Source: Streptomyces sp. NBC_00539 (GTDB lineage Bacteria; Actinomycetota; Actinomycetes; Streptomycetales; Streptomycetaceae). Taken from it: a DNA stretch of 64,000 nt. The stretch is from assembly GCF_036346105.1 (NCBI RefSeq), contig NZ_CP107811.1, forward strand, positions 4,545,501-4,609,500, in the 5' to 3' direction. The position numbers were made by a program, and so were the translations under genes. The notes beneath the pieces were generated by a model. That model did no database searches and was not told where the DNA came from. It worked only from the letters and a program-made list of their open reading frames with translations. Positions 16,215-25,944 of this stretch are shown piece after piece (position 1 is the first letter of the stretch; each line of letters opens with the position of its first letter).

Positions 16215-17531
16215 GTGTCGATCGCTGTTCCCGCATCCTCCGTTCCTGCTCCCGCCGTTGTTCCTGCGCCTGACCCTGTCACCGGCGAGCCGCCGGCTCC
16301 GCCCGCCCCGTCGGCGGCGGGTGTTCCGGTTCCGTCGGCCGGTGTTCCGGTTCCTGTCGTCGGGCGTGCTTCCGTACGGGCCTCCGCGCGGCGGCCGCTG
16401 GCGGTGGCCCTGCTGGCCGCGGCCCTCAGCGCCGCGCCGGGAGCGGCGGCCGCGGCGGATTCCGGTTCGGCGTCGGAGCGGGCCCCGGGGGGCGCGAGCG
16501 CCGTGCTGGACGGGTTGAAGACGTTCGGGCAGGCGGTGCTGCGCGGCGGGGACGGATCGGTCCGGCAGATCCCGGCCGGACTGTACGAGATGCGCGTCGA
16601 CGGCGGCGGGATGCTCCAGACGTACGGAGTCGGGGTGGCGGGCTTCGCGCAGCCCGAGGCCCGGTACACCGAGAGCGGGTGGGGCGGGACCCCGCTCGCC
16701 GCCAACCAGGACGCGGGCCGGATCCGCTGGGTGCTGGAGCACTCCTACCCGCAGCTCAACGACCTGGCCGGGCTCGCGAAGGCGGCCGGGGCCGGCTCGC
16801 TGACCGCCGAGAGCGCGGCGGCCGGGACCCAGGTGGCGATCTGGCGGCTGGCCGACGGTGCGCAGGTCGAGGCGGCGGACCCGGCGGCGGAGAAGCTGGC
16901 CGGCTACCTCCAGCGGGAGGCGGGCCGGCTGCCGGAGCCGCCGGCGTCGCTGGGGCTGGACCCCGGTGAGGTGTCCGGTCCGGTATCGGGGCCCACGGGC
17001 GCCCGGCTGGGGCCGGTCACGGTGCGGACGGGCGCGCAGAGCGTGACGGTCACCCCCGACGCGGCGGCCGTGGCGATGGGGGTGCGGGTGGTGGACGCCG
17101 AGGGGCGGCCGCTGACCACCGCCGGCAACGGGACCCGGCTCTACTTCGAGGTGCCTGCGGGCACGCCGGACGGGCACGCCTCGGTCACCGTCCAGGGCTC
17201 CACCCGGGTCCCGGTCGGGCGGGTCTTCGCCAACGGGATCCCGGGGCAGGCGCAGATCGTGGCCGGCTCCAGCGCCGCCGCGACGGCCGCCACGGCGACG
17301 GCACTGTGGCCCTCGCCCGGGGCGACCCCGATGGGTGGGGCGGCGGCGGTGACGCTGTCCGTGCCGCAGGACTCCGCCGACGGGGAGCGCCTGGCCACCA
17401 GCGGCAGCTCGGCGGCGACCCCGGTGATCGCGGCCCTGGCCGTCGGCCTCGTGGTCCTGGGCGGCATGGTGGTCCTGCTCCTGCGCAAGCGCCCCCTGGA
17501 GGGCGAGGAGGACCCGCGCGAAGGGGCTTAG
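16215..17531 (+). CDS. surface protein with a degenerate thioester (TQXA-like) domain
   Basis: A 438-residue exported protein: Pro/Val-rich N-terminal extension, signal core RRPLAVALLAAALSAAPGA (about 58-78), thioester-like domain (about 95-240), Ig-like domain (about 255-345), linker, transmembrane helix (about 403-424) and basic tail. GTQVAIWRL keeps the Gln motif of thioester domains, and YTESGWGG, IRWVLEHSYP match the fold. The partner Cys expected at the Y-C-I/V-D position is replaced (QTYGVGV), and I find no Cys in the whole protein, so no Cys-Gln bond can form. Before the helix, LATSG resembles a damaged LAxTG sortase E signal. GTG at 16215 follows GAAGGGGAA; a small GGGCC-TTC-GGCCC hairpin sits just before it. 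Confidence 0.7.
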   Translation: MSIAVPASSVPAPAVVPAPDPVTGEPPAPPAPSAAGVPVPSAGVPVPVVGRASVRASARRPLAVALLAAALSAAPGAAAAADSGSASERAPGGASAVLDGLKTFGQAVLRGGDGSVRQIPAGLYEMRVDGGGMLQTYGVGVAGFAQPEARYTESGWGGTPLAANQDAGRIRWVLEHSYPQLNDLAGLAKAAGAGSLTAESAAAGTQVAIWRLADGAQVEAADPAAEKLAGYLQREAGRLPEPPASLGLDPGEVSGPVSGPTGARLGPVTVRTGAQSVTVTPDAAAVAMGVRVVDAEGRPLTTAGNGTRLYFEVPAGTPDGHASVTVQGSTRVPVGRVFANGIPGQAQIVAGSSAAATAATATALWPSPGATPMGGAAAVTLSVPQDSADGERLATSGSSAATPVIAALAVGLVVLGGMVVLLLRKRPLEGEEDPREGA

Positions 17532-18142
17532 GGCGCGGCACGCAGGGCGGCGGCCTGACGTGGAGCCGGGGCGGCGGCCGCCCCGCGGAGCAGCGGCCCG
17601 CGGTCGGGGGTCGGCCACGGCGCGCGGTGTGCGGCCGGATCCGGCGGCGTGGCCCCGGGAGAGGGGGCGGTGTGGCCGGGAGGTGCCCGGCTCCCGCCCG
17701 CGCGCCGGTGGCGCCCGTGCCGTGGATCGCCGCCTGGGTTGCGGGGGTGCCCCGGAGCGCCGGGCGGGCCCGCCCGGGGTGTGGATGCGGCGGCCCGGGC
17801 GGGCCGGAGGCGGCGCGCCGCCGCATTTCGGGCAGGGCCCGGGGGTGTGCGGTGCTCGGTCCGTACGGCGGGGAGGCGGGCCCCGCCGAACGGCGCGCTC
17901 GCCCGGTGGCGGGCGCCCCGGTGTGTGCGGCGGCGCAACAGAGGGGCCGCCGTGTGGACGCCGGGTGCCGGGTGCCGGGCGAGCGGGGATGGGCCGGCTG
18001 CTGCTGGGCGGCCCGGACGCCCGCGGGGGGACGGGCCACGGCCTCGACGGGGCCCGGGGCTCCAGACCGCTCGGCCGGGTGGGGGTCCGGGCGTAGGGGA
18101 CGCGTGTAGGGGGTGATTCGGATCAGGGTTGCCGGGTAGGCG
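17532..18142. other. gene-free, extremely GC-rich stretch
   Basis: About 610 bases. Several frames stay open on both strands only because of base composition; their products are Arg/Gly/Ala/Pro-rich with no domain. Nothing is supported except a likely promoter zone in the last 60 bases before the PAP2-kinase gene. Confidence 0.45.
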
Positions 18143-19675
18143 GTGGCAATGGGTGATCAGAAGCTGACCTGGCAAGGCGCGCTCGCGCGGTGGGACCGGC
18201 GGCTGTTCGACGCGGTGGCGCAACGGCACTGGCCGGGGGCCGACCGGGTGCTGCCGCGCCTCGGGCGGGCCGCCAACCACGGCGTCCTGTGGGGCGGGGC
18301 CGCCGTCGCGATCGGCGTGTTCGGCTCGACCCGCTCCAGGAAGGCAGCCCTGCGCGGCGCGGCCTCGCTCGCGCTGGCTTCGGCCACCATCAACACCGTC
18401 GGCAAGTGGTCGGTGCGCCGCGCCCGCCCGCTGCTGGACGGGGTGCCCACCGTGCGCCGGCTGACCACCCAGCCCTGGACCACCTCGTTCCCTTCGGGCC
18501 ACTCCGCCTCCGCCTTCGCGTTCACCACCGGGCTCGCGCTGGAGGCCCCGGGGTGGGGCCTGGCCCTCGCACCCGTGGCCGCCTCGGTGGCGTTCTCCCG
18601 GGTGTACACCGGGGTGCACTACCCCTCCGACGTGGCGGCGGGCGCCGCCCTCGGCGTGGCCGCCGGGCTCGTCGTGCGCCGGCTCGCGCGGGGCGTGGAG
18701 GACGCGCGGGTCGTGCCGGGCGACGAACGCAGGGTGGTCGGGGCGCCCGCGCTGCCCGACGGGGCCGGGCTGACCGTCGTGGTGAACACCGACTCGGGGA
18801 CCGCTGCCCGGGCCGGCCTGGACTCCGTACTGGACCGGCTGCCCAAGGCGGAACTCGTCGAATGCGCGGGCCCCGACCTGCCCGCGGAACTGGCCGCGGC
18901 GGCCTCCCGCTCCAAGGTGCTCGGCATCTGCGGCGGAGACGGCACCATCAACGCCGCCGCCACGGCCGCCCTGCGCGCCGGGATCCCCCTCGCGGTGTTC
19001 CCCGGCGGCACCCTCAACCACTTCGCCCTCGACCTCGGGCTCGCCGGGGCCGAGGACACCTGCCGCGCCCTGGCCGCCGGGCACGCGGTCCGCGTCGCCG
19101 TCGGCCGCTTCAGCCCCGGCCCCCGCCCCGCCCCGCGGGACGCCGGCTCGGGGGAAGGGTCCGGCGAGGGGCGGCACGCGGAGTCCGGCTACTTCCTGAA
19201 CACCTTCAGCGTCGGCGCCTACCCCGAACTGCTACGGCACCGGCTGCGCTGGGCGCCCCGGATCGGCGGCGGCCCCGCCGCCCTGCTGGCGGCCTGGCGG
19301 GTGCTGCGCGCCGAGCACCCCGTGGCGCTGCGGCTCGCCGGCCGCCCCCGGAAGGTCTGGCTGCTCTTCGCGGGCAACGGCACCTACCACGGCACCGGCC
19401 CCACCCCCCGCCGTCGCGACAGCATCGGCGAGGGCCTGCTCGACGTACGCATGGTCTACGGCGGCGGCCGCCCCGGCCCCCGCCTCCTCGCCGCCGCCTT
19501 CGCCGGCCCCCTGAGCCGGTCCCCCGTCCACACCGCGACCAAGCTCCGCAGCTTGCGCATCGCCGACATCCCCGAGGGCACGCCCCTGGCCTACGACGGG
19601 GAGTACGCCCACGCCCCCTCCGCCCTCGTCCTCGACGCGCTGCCCCACGCCCTCACCGTCTACCGCCCCCACTGA
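18143..19675 (+). CDS. PAP2 phosphatase fused to a diacylglycerol-kinase-like domain
   Basis: A 510-residue membrane protein joining two lipid enzymes. The N-terminal PAP2 domain has all three phosphatase motifs: KWSVRRARP, the FPSGHSAS block with catalytic His, and SRVYTGVHYPSD, within several hydrophobic helices. From about residue 200 a lipid-kinase (DAGK catalytic) domain follows, with the nucleotide-binding GICGGDGTINAAA and FPGGTLNHFALDL motifs. One half removes phosphate from lipids while the other adds it, suggesting phospholipid recycling or a lipid-phosphate switch at the membrane; substrates are unknown. The start is GTG at 18143 or ATG at 18149. Confidence 0.88.
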   Translation: MAMGDQKLTWQGALARWDRRLFDAVAQRHWPGADRVLPRLGRAANHGVLWGGAAVAIGVFGSTRSRKAALRGAASLALASATINTVGKWSVRRARPLLDGVPTVRRLTTQPWTTSFPSGHSASAFAFTTGLALEAPGWGLALAPVAASVAFSRVYTGVHYPSDVAAGAALGVAAGLVVRRLARGVEDARVVPGDERRVVGAPALPDGAGLTVVVNTDSGTAARAGLDSVLDRLPKAELVECAGPDLPAELAAAASRSKVLGICGGDGTINAAATAALRAGIPLAVFPGGTLNHFALDLGLAGAEDTCRALAAGHAVRVAVGRFSPGPRPAPRDAGSGEGSGEGRHAESGYFLNTFSVGAYPELLRHRLRWAPRIGGGPAALLAAWRVLRAEHPVALRLAGRPRKVWLLFAGNGTYHGTGPTPRRRDSIGEGLLDVRMVYGGGRPGPRLLAAAFAGPLSRSPVHTATKLRSLRIADIPEGTPLAYDGEYAHAPSALVLDALPHALTVYRPH

Positions 19676-19744
19676 GGACCTGCGCCCCGCCCCCGGCCGC
19701 CTGCGCCCGCCCGCGCCCCGCACCCCCGGCCGGGGGAGCCCGTC

Positions 19745-20299
19745 TCACCCCGGCGGCGGGGCGACTCCCAGGTCGGCCCGCATGGCGCCGCGCATGACCA
19801 TCCACTGCTCGTTGGCCTGCAGGAGAGCGGTCCGCATCTCCTCGAACGCGCCCTCGGGTGCGCTGTCGGCCTCCTCCAGGCGCAGCACCCCGTCGTAGAT
19901 CGCCGCGAGGGTCCGCGACATGGAGTCCAGCTCCGCCAGTACCGCGTCGGAGGCTGCCATCTGCGCCTCGGCGAAGGCCGCGTGCATCGCATGACGGGCC
20001 TCCTCCAGGACCGTCCGCGCTTCCACGGTGACCTCCGCCCTGTGGACCAGCCACAGGTACTTCATGAGCTCGATGCGGTAACGGCGGTAGCCGGAGTTCG
20101 AGGTCACGTAGCAGGCGCGCCGTTTGTCCAGCTCGGCTGCCCGCTGCTCGCGGGCCCACTGGGCGTCCGCCGCGCGTTCCTGGCGCTCGAAGCGGTGCGA
20201 TTCGGTGCGCGCGACGAGCCGCTGGGACAGGACGGGCGCGAGGAGCGTGCCCGCCACCGCGATGGTCGTGCCGGCGAGCGCCAGCAGGGCGTTGTCCAT
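19745..20299 (-). CDS. small membrane-anchored coiled-coil protein
   Basis: 184 residues. An N-terminal transmembrane helix (about 4-24) is followed by a highly charged helical stretch (SHRFERQERAADAQWAREQR) and further amphipathic helices, so it is a single-pass protein with a cytoplasmic helical body. No enzymatic motif is seen. Similar proteins of unknown function are common in streptomycetes. It is convergent with the PAP2-kinase gene and divergent from ettA. Confidence 0.6.
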   Translation of the reverse strand: MDNALLALAGTTIAVAGTLLAPVLSQRLVARTESHRFERQERAADAQWAREQRAAELDKRRACYVTSNSGYRRYRIELMKYLWLVHRAEVTVEARTVLEEARHAMHAAFAEAQMAASDAVLAELDSMSRTLAAIYDGVLRLEEADSAPEGAFEEMRTALLQANEQWMVMRGAMRADLGVAPPPG

Positions 20300-20356
20300 C
20301 CGTCCTCCCCCCGCCCCAGCTCAGGGGGCTCTGACCTACCCATTCGCCCGTGGGTA

Positions 20357-20385
20357 TGGACGTCAGGCAAGATGGGGTGTATCTG
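20357..20385 (+). promoter_or_regulatory. possible promoter of ettA
   Basis: TGGACG (20357-20362), a 17-base spacer and TATCTG (20380-20385), about 30 bases before the TTG start. A short inverted repeat TACCCA/TGGGTA lies just upstream. Prediction only. Confidence 0.35.
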
Positions 20386-20414
20386 CCCACCATCGATCTG
20401 CCGGACGGTTTCTC

Positions 20415-22079
<1,665 letters not shown>

Positions 22080-22090
22080 GGTCGGAGGTC

Positions 22091-22564
22091 ATGGCCAGAC
22101 ACCACTACCGGTGCCCGCTGCGCTGGGCGGACATGGATGCCTTCGGGCACGTCAACAACGTCGTCTTCCTCCGCTACCTGGAGGAGGCGCGCATCGACTT
22201 CATGTTCCGCTTGGCGCCGGGGGAGGGCAGTGAGTCCTTCACGGGCGGCTCCGTCGTCGCCCGGCACGAGATCGACTACAAGCTGCCCCTCGTGCACCGG
22301 CACGAGCCGGTCCTCATCGAGAGCTGGGTGACCCGGATCGGCGCCGCGTCCCTGACCATCCGCTACGAGGTCAAGGACGAGGCGACCGAGGACGCACCGG
22401 AGACGGTCTACGTGCGTGCCGAAACCGTGGTCGTGCCGTTCAACCTCGCCGAGGGGCGGCCCCGCCGCATCACGGCCGAGGAGAGGCGCTTCCTGGAGGA
22501 GTACCTCGACGAGCCCGTGGCGGCGGGCGCCCCGAAGCACCGTGAAGGGCGCATCGCGGCATGA
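22091..22564 (+). CDS. acyl-CoA thioesterase, hotdog fold (4HBT type)
   Basis: A 157-residue single-hotdog protein. RCPLRWADMDAFGHVNNVVFLRYLEEAR is the family signature, with the catalytic Asp in DAFGHVNN (the 4-hydroxybenzoyl-CoA thioesterase/YbgC lineage). The central KLPLVHRHEPVLIESWVTRIG strand and YVRAETVVVPFN complete the fold. The acyl group is unknown. ATG at 22091 has GGAGG just upstream and lies 11 bases after the ettA stop; the last codons overlap the next gene (ATGA), so ettA, this gene and the next form one transcript. Confidence 0.9.
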   Translation: MARHHYRCPLRWADMDAFGHVNNVVFLRYLEEARIDFMFRLAPGEGSESFTGGSVVARHEIDYKLPLVHRHEPVLIESWVTRIGAASLTIRYEVKDEATEDAPETVYVRAETVVVPFNLAEGRPRRITAEERRFLEEYLDEPVAAGAPKHREGRIAA

Positions 22565-23280
22565 ACGGGCAGTTGCGCTTCGCCGATTCCGGGGAGGCGG
22601 CGGACCTCGCCGCCTTCCTGGGCCGGCTGGTGCACTACGACCGCGCCGCCGCCGTCCGCCTGCAGGCCCGGGCGGAGGGCGGCGCGCTCGCCGTCTTCGG
22701 GCGGCCGCCGTCCTTCGACGTCCTGGCCATCCGTACGGTGCGGCTCGCCGTACCCGTCGGGCGGCCGCTGGACCTGACGGTGTCCGCCGGTGAGCTGCTG
22801 GAGTCCGTGGACGAGGACGCCGCAGGTGCCGTCGTCCCGCAGCCGGTCACCGGGCCGCCGTGGGCCGGTGTGCTGCCGCCCCGGGGAGGCTGGGAGCAGG
22901 TGCCCGGGCTGCCGGGCACCGACGCCATGCGGGCCGCCGTGGCGGGGGCCGTCGCGGAGTTCCGCGCCCGGGACGAGGCCCTGCCCCCGCAGCACCGGAC
23001 CCGGTCCGAGCGCGACCGGATCGGCCGCGACATCTGGTCCCGCACCCTCGGTGACACCGAACTGCCGCTGCGCGCCGTCCACGCGGCGCAGTCCCTCGGC
23101 TTCCTGCGGCCGGTCCGCACCACGGTCCCGGCTCAGGCGGCGGCCGCGGGGCGCCCCGAGCCGGTGGCGCTGTTCACCTCCGGCGGCTGGCTCAGGCTGC
23201 GCACCCCGTACGGATCCGTCGCCATGCGGCGTCCCGGGCGGACCGGGGGACTCGGGGCCCTGCTGGTCCGGCCGGTCTGA
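22561..23280 (+). CDS. conserved actinobacterial protein of unknown function
   Basis: 239 residues with no signal peptide, transmembrane helix or recognised motif. The ATG at 22561 overlaps the thioesterase stop by four bases, indicating translational coupling. Features visible are an N-terminal Ala-rich helix, a beta-rich segment (FDVLAIRTVRLAVPVG), a long charged helix (RDEALPPQHRTRSERDRIGRDIW) and a basic C-terminus. Coupling with the thioesterase and ettA suggests a housekeeping role, but nothing in the sequence defines it. Confidence 0.65.
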   Translation: MNGQLRFADSGEAADLAAFLGRLVHYDRAAAVRLQARAEGGALAVFGRPPSFDVLAIRTVRLAVPVGRPLDLTVSAGELLESVDEDAAGAVVPQPVTGPPWAGVLPPRGGWEQVPGLPGTDAMRAAVAGAVAEFRARDEALPPQHRTRSERDRIGRDIWSRTLGDTELPLRAVHAAQSLGFLRPVRTTVPAQAAAAGRPEPVALFTSGGWLRLRTPYGSVAMRRPGRTGGLGALLVRPV

Positions 23281-23314
23281 GGCCCCTCGGCCCGAGCTCC
23301 GTCGGCCAAAGCCC

Positions 23315-23398
23315 GTTGATCAGCCAGGGTTCGTCAGCCAGTGTTCGTCGGGCAGTGCTCGTCGGGCAGTGTTCGTCAGCCAGTGCTCGTCAGGCAGT
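23315..23398. repeat. six tandem copies of a degenerate 14-bp unit
   Basis: Units begin at 23315, 23329, 23343, 23357, 23371 and 23385, each close to GTTCGTCAGCCAGT; variants differ at two to four positions. The last unit contains the stop codon of the haemoglobin gene (minus). Fourteen is not a multiple of three and five units lie outside any gene, so the repeat is not protein-driven. Confidence 0.85.
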
Positions 23399-23791
23399 GT
23401 TGATCATCGAGGCGGCCGCGTAGGTCAGGTACCGCCACAGCTGGGCCTCGTGCTCCGGCGCCAGCCCCAGCTCGTCCACCGCCACCCGCATGTGGCCCAG
23501 CCACGCGTCGTGCGCGGCCGCGTCCACCTGGAACGGCGCGTGCCGCATGCGCAGGCGGGGGTGCCCGCGGTTCTCGCTGTACGTGGACGGCCCGCCCCAG
23601 TACTGCATCAGGAAGAGCGCGAACCGCTCCTCGGCCGGACCGAGGTCGCCCTCCGGGTACATCGGGCGCAGCAGCGGGTCTTCGGCGACGCCCTGGTAGA
23701 AGCGGTGGACGAGCCGGCGGAAGGTGGCCTCGCCGCCCACCAGCTCGTAGAAGGTCTGCTCCTGGACCGTGCCCTGCGGATTGTCATTCAC
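23390..23791 (-). CDS. glbO: group II truncated haemoglobin (trHbO)
   Basis: A 133-residue haem protein of the 2-on-2 globin fold. The N-terminal TFYELVGGEATFRRLVHRFYQGV is diagnostic. The distal region includes RFALFLMQYWGGPSTYSE, with Tyr and Trp typical of group II, and the proximal His lies in HPRLRMRHAPF. Members bind O2 and NO and protect respiration under low oxygen or nitrosative stress. The gene is convergent with the coupled thioesterase operon, and its 3' end is embedded in a 14-bp tandem repeat. Confidence 0.92.
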   Translation of the reverse strand: MNDNPQGTVQEQTFYELVGGEATFRRLVHRFYQGVAEDPLLRPMYPEGDLGPAEERFALFLMQYWGGPSTYSENRGHPRLRMRHAPFQVDAAAHDAWLGHMRVAVDELGLAPEHEAQLWRYLTYAAASMINTA

Positions 23792-23904
23792 CCGACCATC
23801 GTCTCAGACACCCGGACGGAGGACCGGGGTCCTAGGACCACCACCCGTGGCCGGGCCGACGACCACCGCTCGCCTTCGCCGCCGACCGGCAGGACAGTGG
23901 AGGC

Positions 23905-24891
23905 ATGGGAGCACACACCACAGGACGGGACGTGCGCGAACTCGCGCACGCCGCCCAGGTGCGGGAGCTGACCGCCGCCGGGGTCCTGCAGGACCCGCAC
24001 TGGCGGGCGGCCTTCACGGCCGTGCCCCGCCACGTCTTCGTGCCGTACTTCTGGACCGGCCGCGGCGCCGGGCACGAGCGGCTGTGGGGCGAGGACCCGG
24101 ACCCCGAGCGGCGGGCCCGCTGGCTGCGGGGGGTGTACACGGACGCGCCCCTCGCGACCCGGCTGCGCGACGGCGAGCTGCTGTCCTCCAGCAGTCAGCC
24201 CTCCCTGATGGCCAAGATGCTGGAGTCGCTGGAGGTGCGGGACGGGGACGACGTACTGGAGATCGGCGCGGGCACCGGCTACAACGCGGCGTTGCTCTGC
24301 CACCGGCTCGGCGACGAGCACGTCACCACCGTGGACCTCGACGAGGAGATCACCGAGTCCGCCCGGGCCCACCTGGTCCGGCTCGGCTACCGGCCGACCG
24401 TGGTCACCGGCGACGGGGCGCGCGGCTGTCCTTCCCGCGCCCCCTTCGACCGGATCCTGGTGACCTGCACGCTCCCGCTGATCCCGCCGGCCTGGCTCGG
24501 CCAGTGCAGGCCCGGCGCGCGCATCCTGGCCCCCCTGTCGACGGGCCTGATCGCGCTCACCGTCCGCGACGCCGACTTCGCCGAGGGCCGCTTCCTGCAC
24601 ACCCCTGCCTACTTCGTCCCCCTGCGCGGGGCCACCGCGGCGGCGCCGCCCTCCGCGGCCGCTCAGGAGGCGCTCCCGTACGAGCTGGTGGAGAACGAGC
24701 GCTTCCAGTTCATGCTGATCCTCAGCGCGGGCGCGCTGCACCCGCGGGAGGGGCTGGACCTGTGGCGCCGGGAAGGCCGTCCCGGCCGTGAGCGGTTCGG
24801 CGTGACGGTCACCCCCGAGGGGCAGTGGTCCTGGCTGGACGACCCCCAGGGCCCGTACGTGTGGCCGCTGGGGGAAGCCGCGTCGGTCTGA
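23905..24891 (+). CDS. protein-L-isoaspartate O-methyltransferase-like methyltransferase
   Basis: A 328-residue class I SAM-dependent methyltransferase with a PCMT-type layout: N-terminal VPRHVFVPYF, SSSSQPSLMAKMLESL in place of the isoaspartate-binding Ser/Gln loop, SAM motif I VLEIGAGTGYNAALL, DLDEEI (ribose-binding acidic residue), GDGARG and ILVTC. It carries about 100 extra C-terminal residues, as in actinomycete relatives that methylate peptides or proteins. It may repair isoaspartate or modify a peptide; no precursor peptide gene is adjacent. It is convergent with the FHA gene (12 bases apart). Confidence 0.8.
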   Translation: MGAHTTGRDVRELAHAAQVRELTAAGVLQDPHWRAAFTAVPRHVFVPYFWTGRGAGHERLWGEDPDPERRARWLRGVYTDAPLATRLRDGELLSSSSQPSLMAKMLESLEVRDGDDVLEIGAGTGYNAALLCHRLGDEHVTTVDLDEEITESARAHLVRLGYRPTVVTGDGARGCPSRAPFDRILVTCTLPLIPPAWLGQCRPGARILAPLSTGLIALTVRDADFAEGRFLHTPAYFVPLRGATAAAPPSAAAQEALPYELVENERFQFMLILSAGALHPREGLDLWRREGRPGRERFGVTVTPEGQWSWLDDPQGPYVWPLGEAASV

Positions 24892-24903
24892 GTCGCGCGG
24901 GGC

Positions 24904-25899
24904 TCAGCCGCGCCGGACGGTGATCGTCGTCCAGGCGCCCACGTGGACGCGGTCGCCGTCGGCGAGGGGGATGGGGACGTAGGGCTGGATCGGCTCCTCG
25001 CCGCCGTTGATCGTGGTGCCGTTGGTGGAGTTCTGGTCCACCACCGCCCAGCTGCCGTCGGGCTGCTGGACGAGGACGGCGTGCTGGTGGGAGACGCCCG
25101 GGTCCTCCGGGGGGACCGACAGGTCGATGTCGGGGGACTCGCCCGTGGAGGCACGGCGGCGGCCGATGGTGACCTGGCCGCCGGAGAGCGGCAGGTGCTG
25201 CTCGGGGGAGTAGGCGGGGAGGTTGAGCCCCGCAGCCTCGGGGCCGCTGCGCTGCATCATCGCCATGAAGTACGAACGGTCCGGGCCGATCGTCGCGCTC
25301 CAGGAACCGCCGCCGCCCTGGGAGGGGAAGGGCTGCTGGGGCTGTTGCCCGGGCTGCTGCTGCGGCGCGTACTCCTGGTGGTGCTGGGGCTGCTGGTACT
25401 CCTGCGGCGCCTGCTGCTGGTAGTGCTGTTGCTGCGGCGGTGCGTACTCCTGCCGGAGCGGCTGCTGCTCGTGCGCCGGCGGCGGGAGCAGCCAGTCGTC
25501 CTCGCGCTGGAGCGGCTCGGCCGGCCGGTTGACCCGCGACGGGCGGGAGCCCTGGTACTCGAAGTGGTCCTGGGAGAAGGTCGGCGGCGCCGGTACCGGC
25601 GGCGGGGGCACGGGCGCGCGGCCCGGGCCCGCCGGCCCGTCGGGCGCGAAGGAGGGCGGGGTCGGCGTACGGGTCAGGAAGTTGAACCGGCACTCCTCGC
25701 AGAACGGCGCCATCGCCTCGCGCGGCGTGCGGCACTGCGGGCACAGCTCGGCCTGGGCGGTCGGCTCGCCGGCCGTGGGAGGGTAGCCGTAGCCGTAGGA
25801 GGGCGCCTCGGGAGCGCTCGTAGCGGCAGCCATGCGGTGGCCGCAGACCTCGCACCAGTCGTCGGAGGCGGACTGGTGTCCGTTCGGGCAGGTCGGCAT
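24904..25899 (-). CDS. FHA-domain protein with two zinc ribbons
   Basis: A cytosolic protein of about 331 residues, last gene of the PknG operon. The N-terminus has two zinc-ribbon modules (CPNGH...CEVCGH and CPQCR...CEEC). A long Gln/Pro-rich disordered middle follows. The C-terminal FHA domain (about 235-331) has the phosphothreonine-binding signatures IGRRRAST, SHQHAVL and NSTNGTTING. FHA domains read phosphothreonine, so it is the likely partner or substrate of the kinase upstream. ATG at 25899 has GGGGGAAG upstream; ATG at 25929 is an alternative. It lacks an obvious GarA/OdhI-type N-terminal ETT motif, so it is not simply the GarA homologue. Confidence 0.9.
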   Translation of the reverse strand: MPTCPNGHQSASDDWCEVCGHRMAAATSAPEAPSYGYGYPPTAGEPTAQAELCPQCRTPREAMAPFCEECRFNFLTRTPTPPSFAPDGPAGPGRAPVPPPPVPAPPTFSQDHFEYQGSRPSRVNRPAEPLQREDDWLLPPPAHEQQPLRQEYAPPQQQHYQQQAPQEYQQPQHHQEYAPQQQPGQQPQQPFPSQGGGGSWSATIGPDRSYFMAMMQRSGPEAAGLNLPAYSPEQHLPLSGGQVTIGRRRASTGESPDIDLSVPPEDPGVSHQHAVLVQQPDGSWAVVDQNSTNGTTINGGEEPIQPYVPIPLADGDRVHVGAWTTITVRRG

Positions 25900-25944
25900 G
25901 GCGACGCTTCCCCCTTCTCCCTGCGTCATCGCGTCAGGTTCTTC

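Noticed and set aside
17185-18110. Overlapping open frames of 150-280 codons on both strands after the thioester-like gene
   Set aside because: Products are low-complexity Arg/Ala/Pro/Gly strings. No start or domain is convincing.
23315-23398. Short regularly spaced repeats suggestive of CRISPR
   Set aside because: Units are 14 bp, directly contiguous with no spacers, and no cas genes are present.
23905-24891. PCMT-like methyltransferase as part of a modified-peptide cluster
   Set aside because: No ATP-grasp enzyme or precursor-like small gene lies next to it; neighbours belong to other units.
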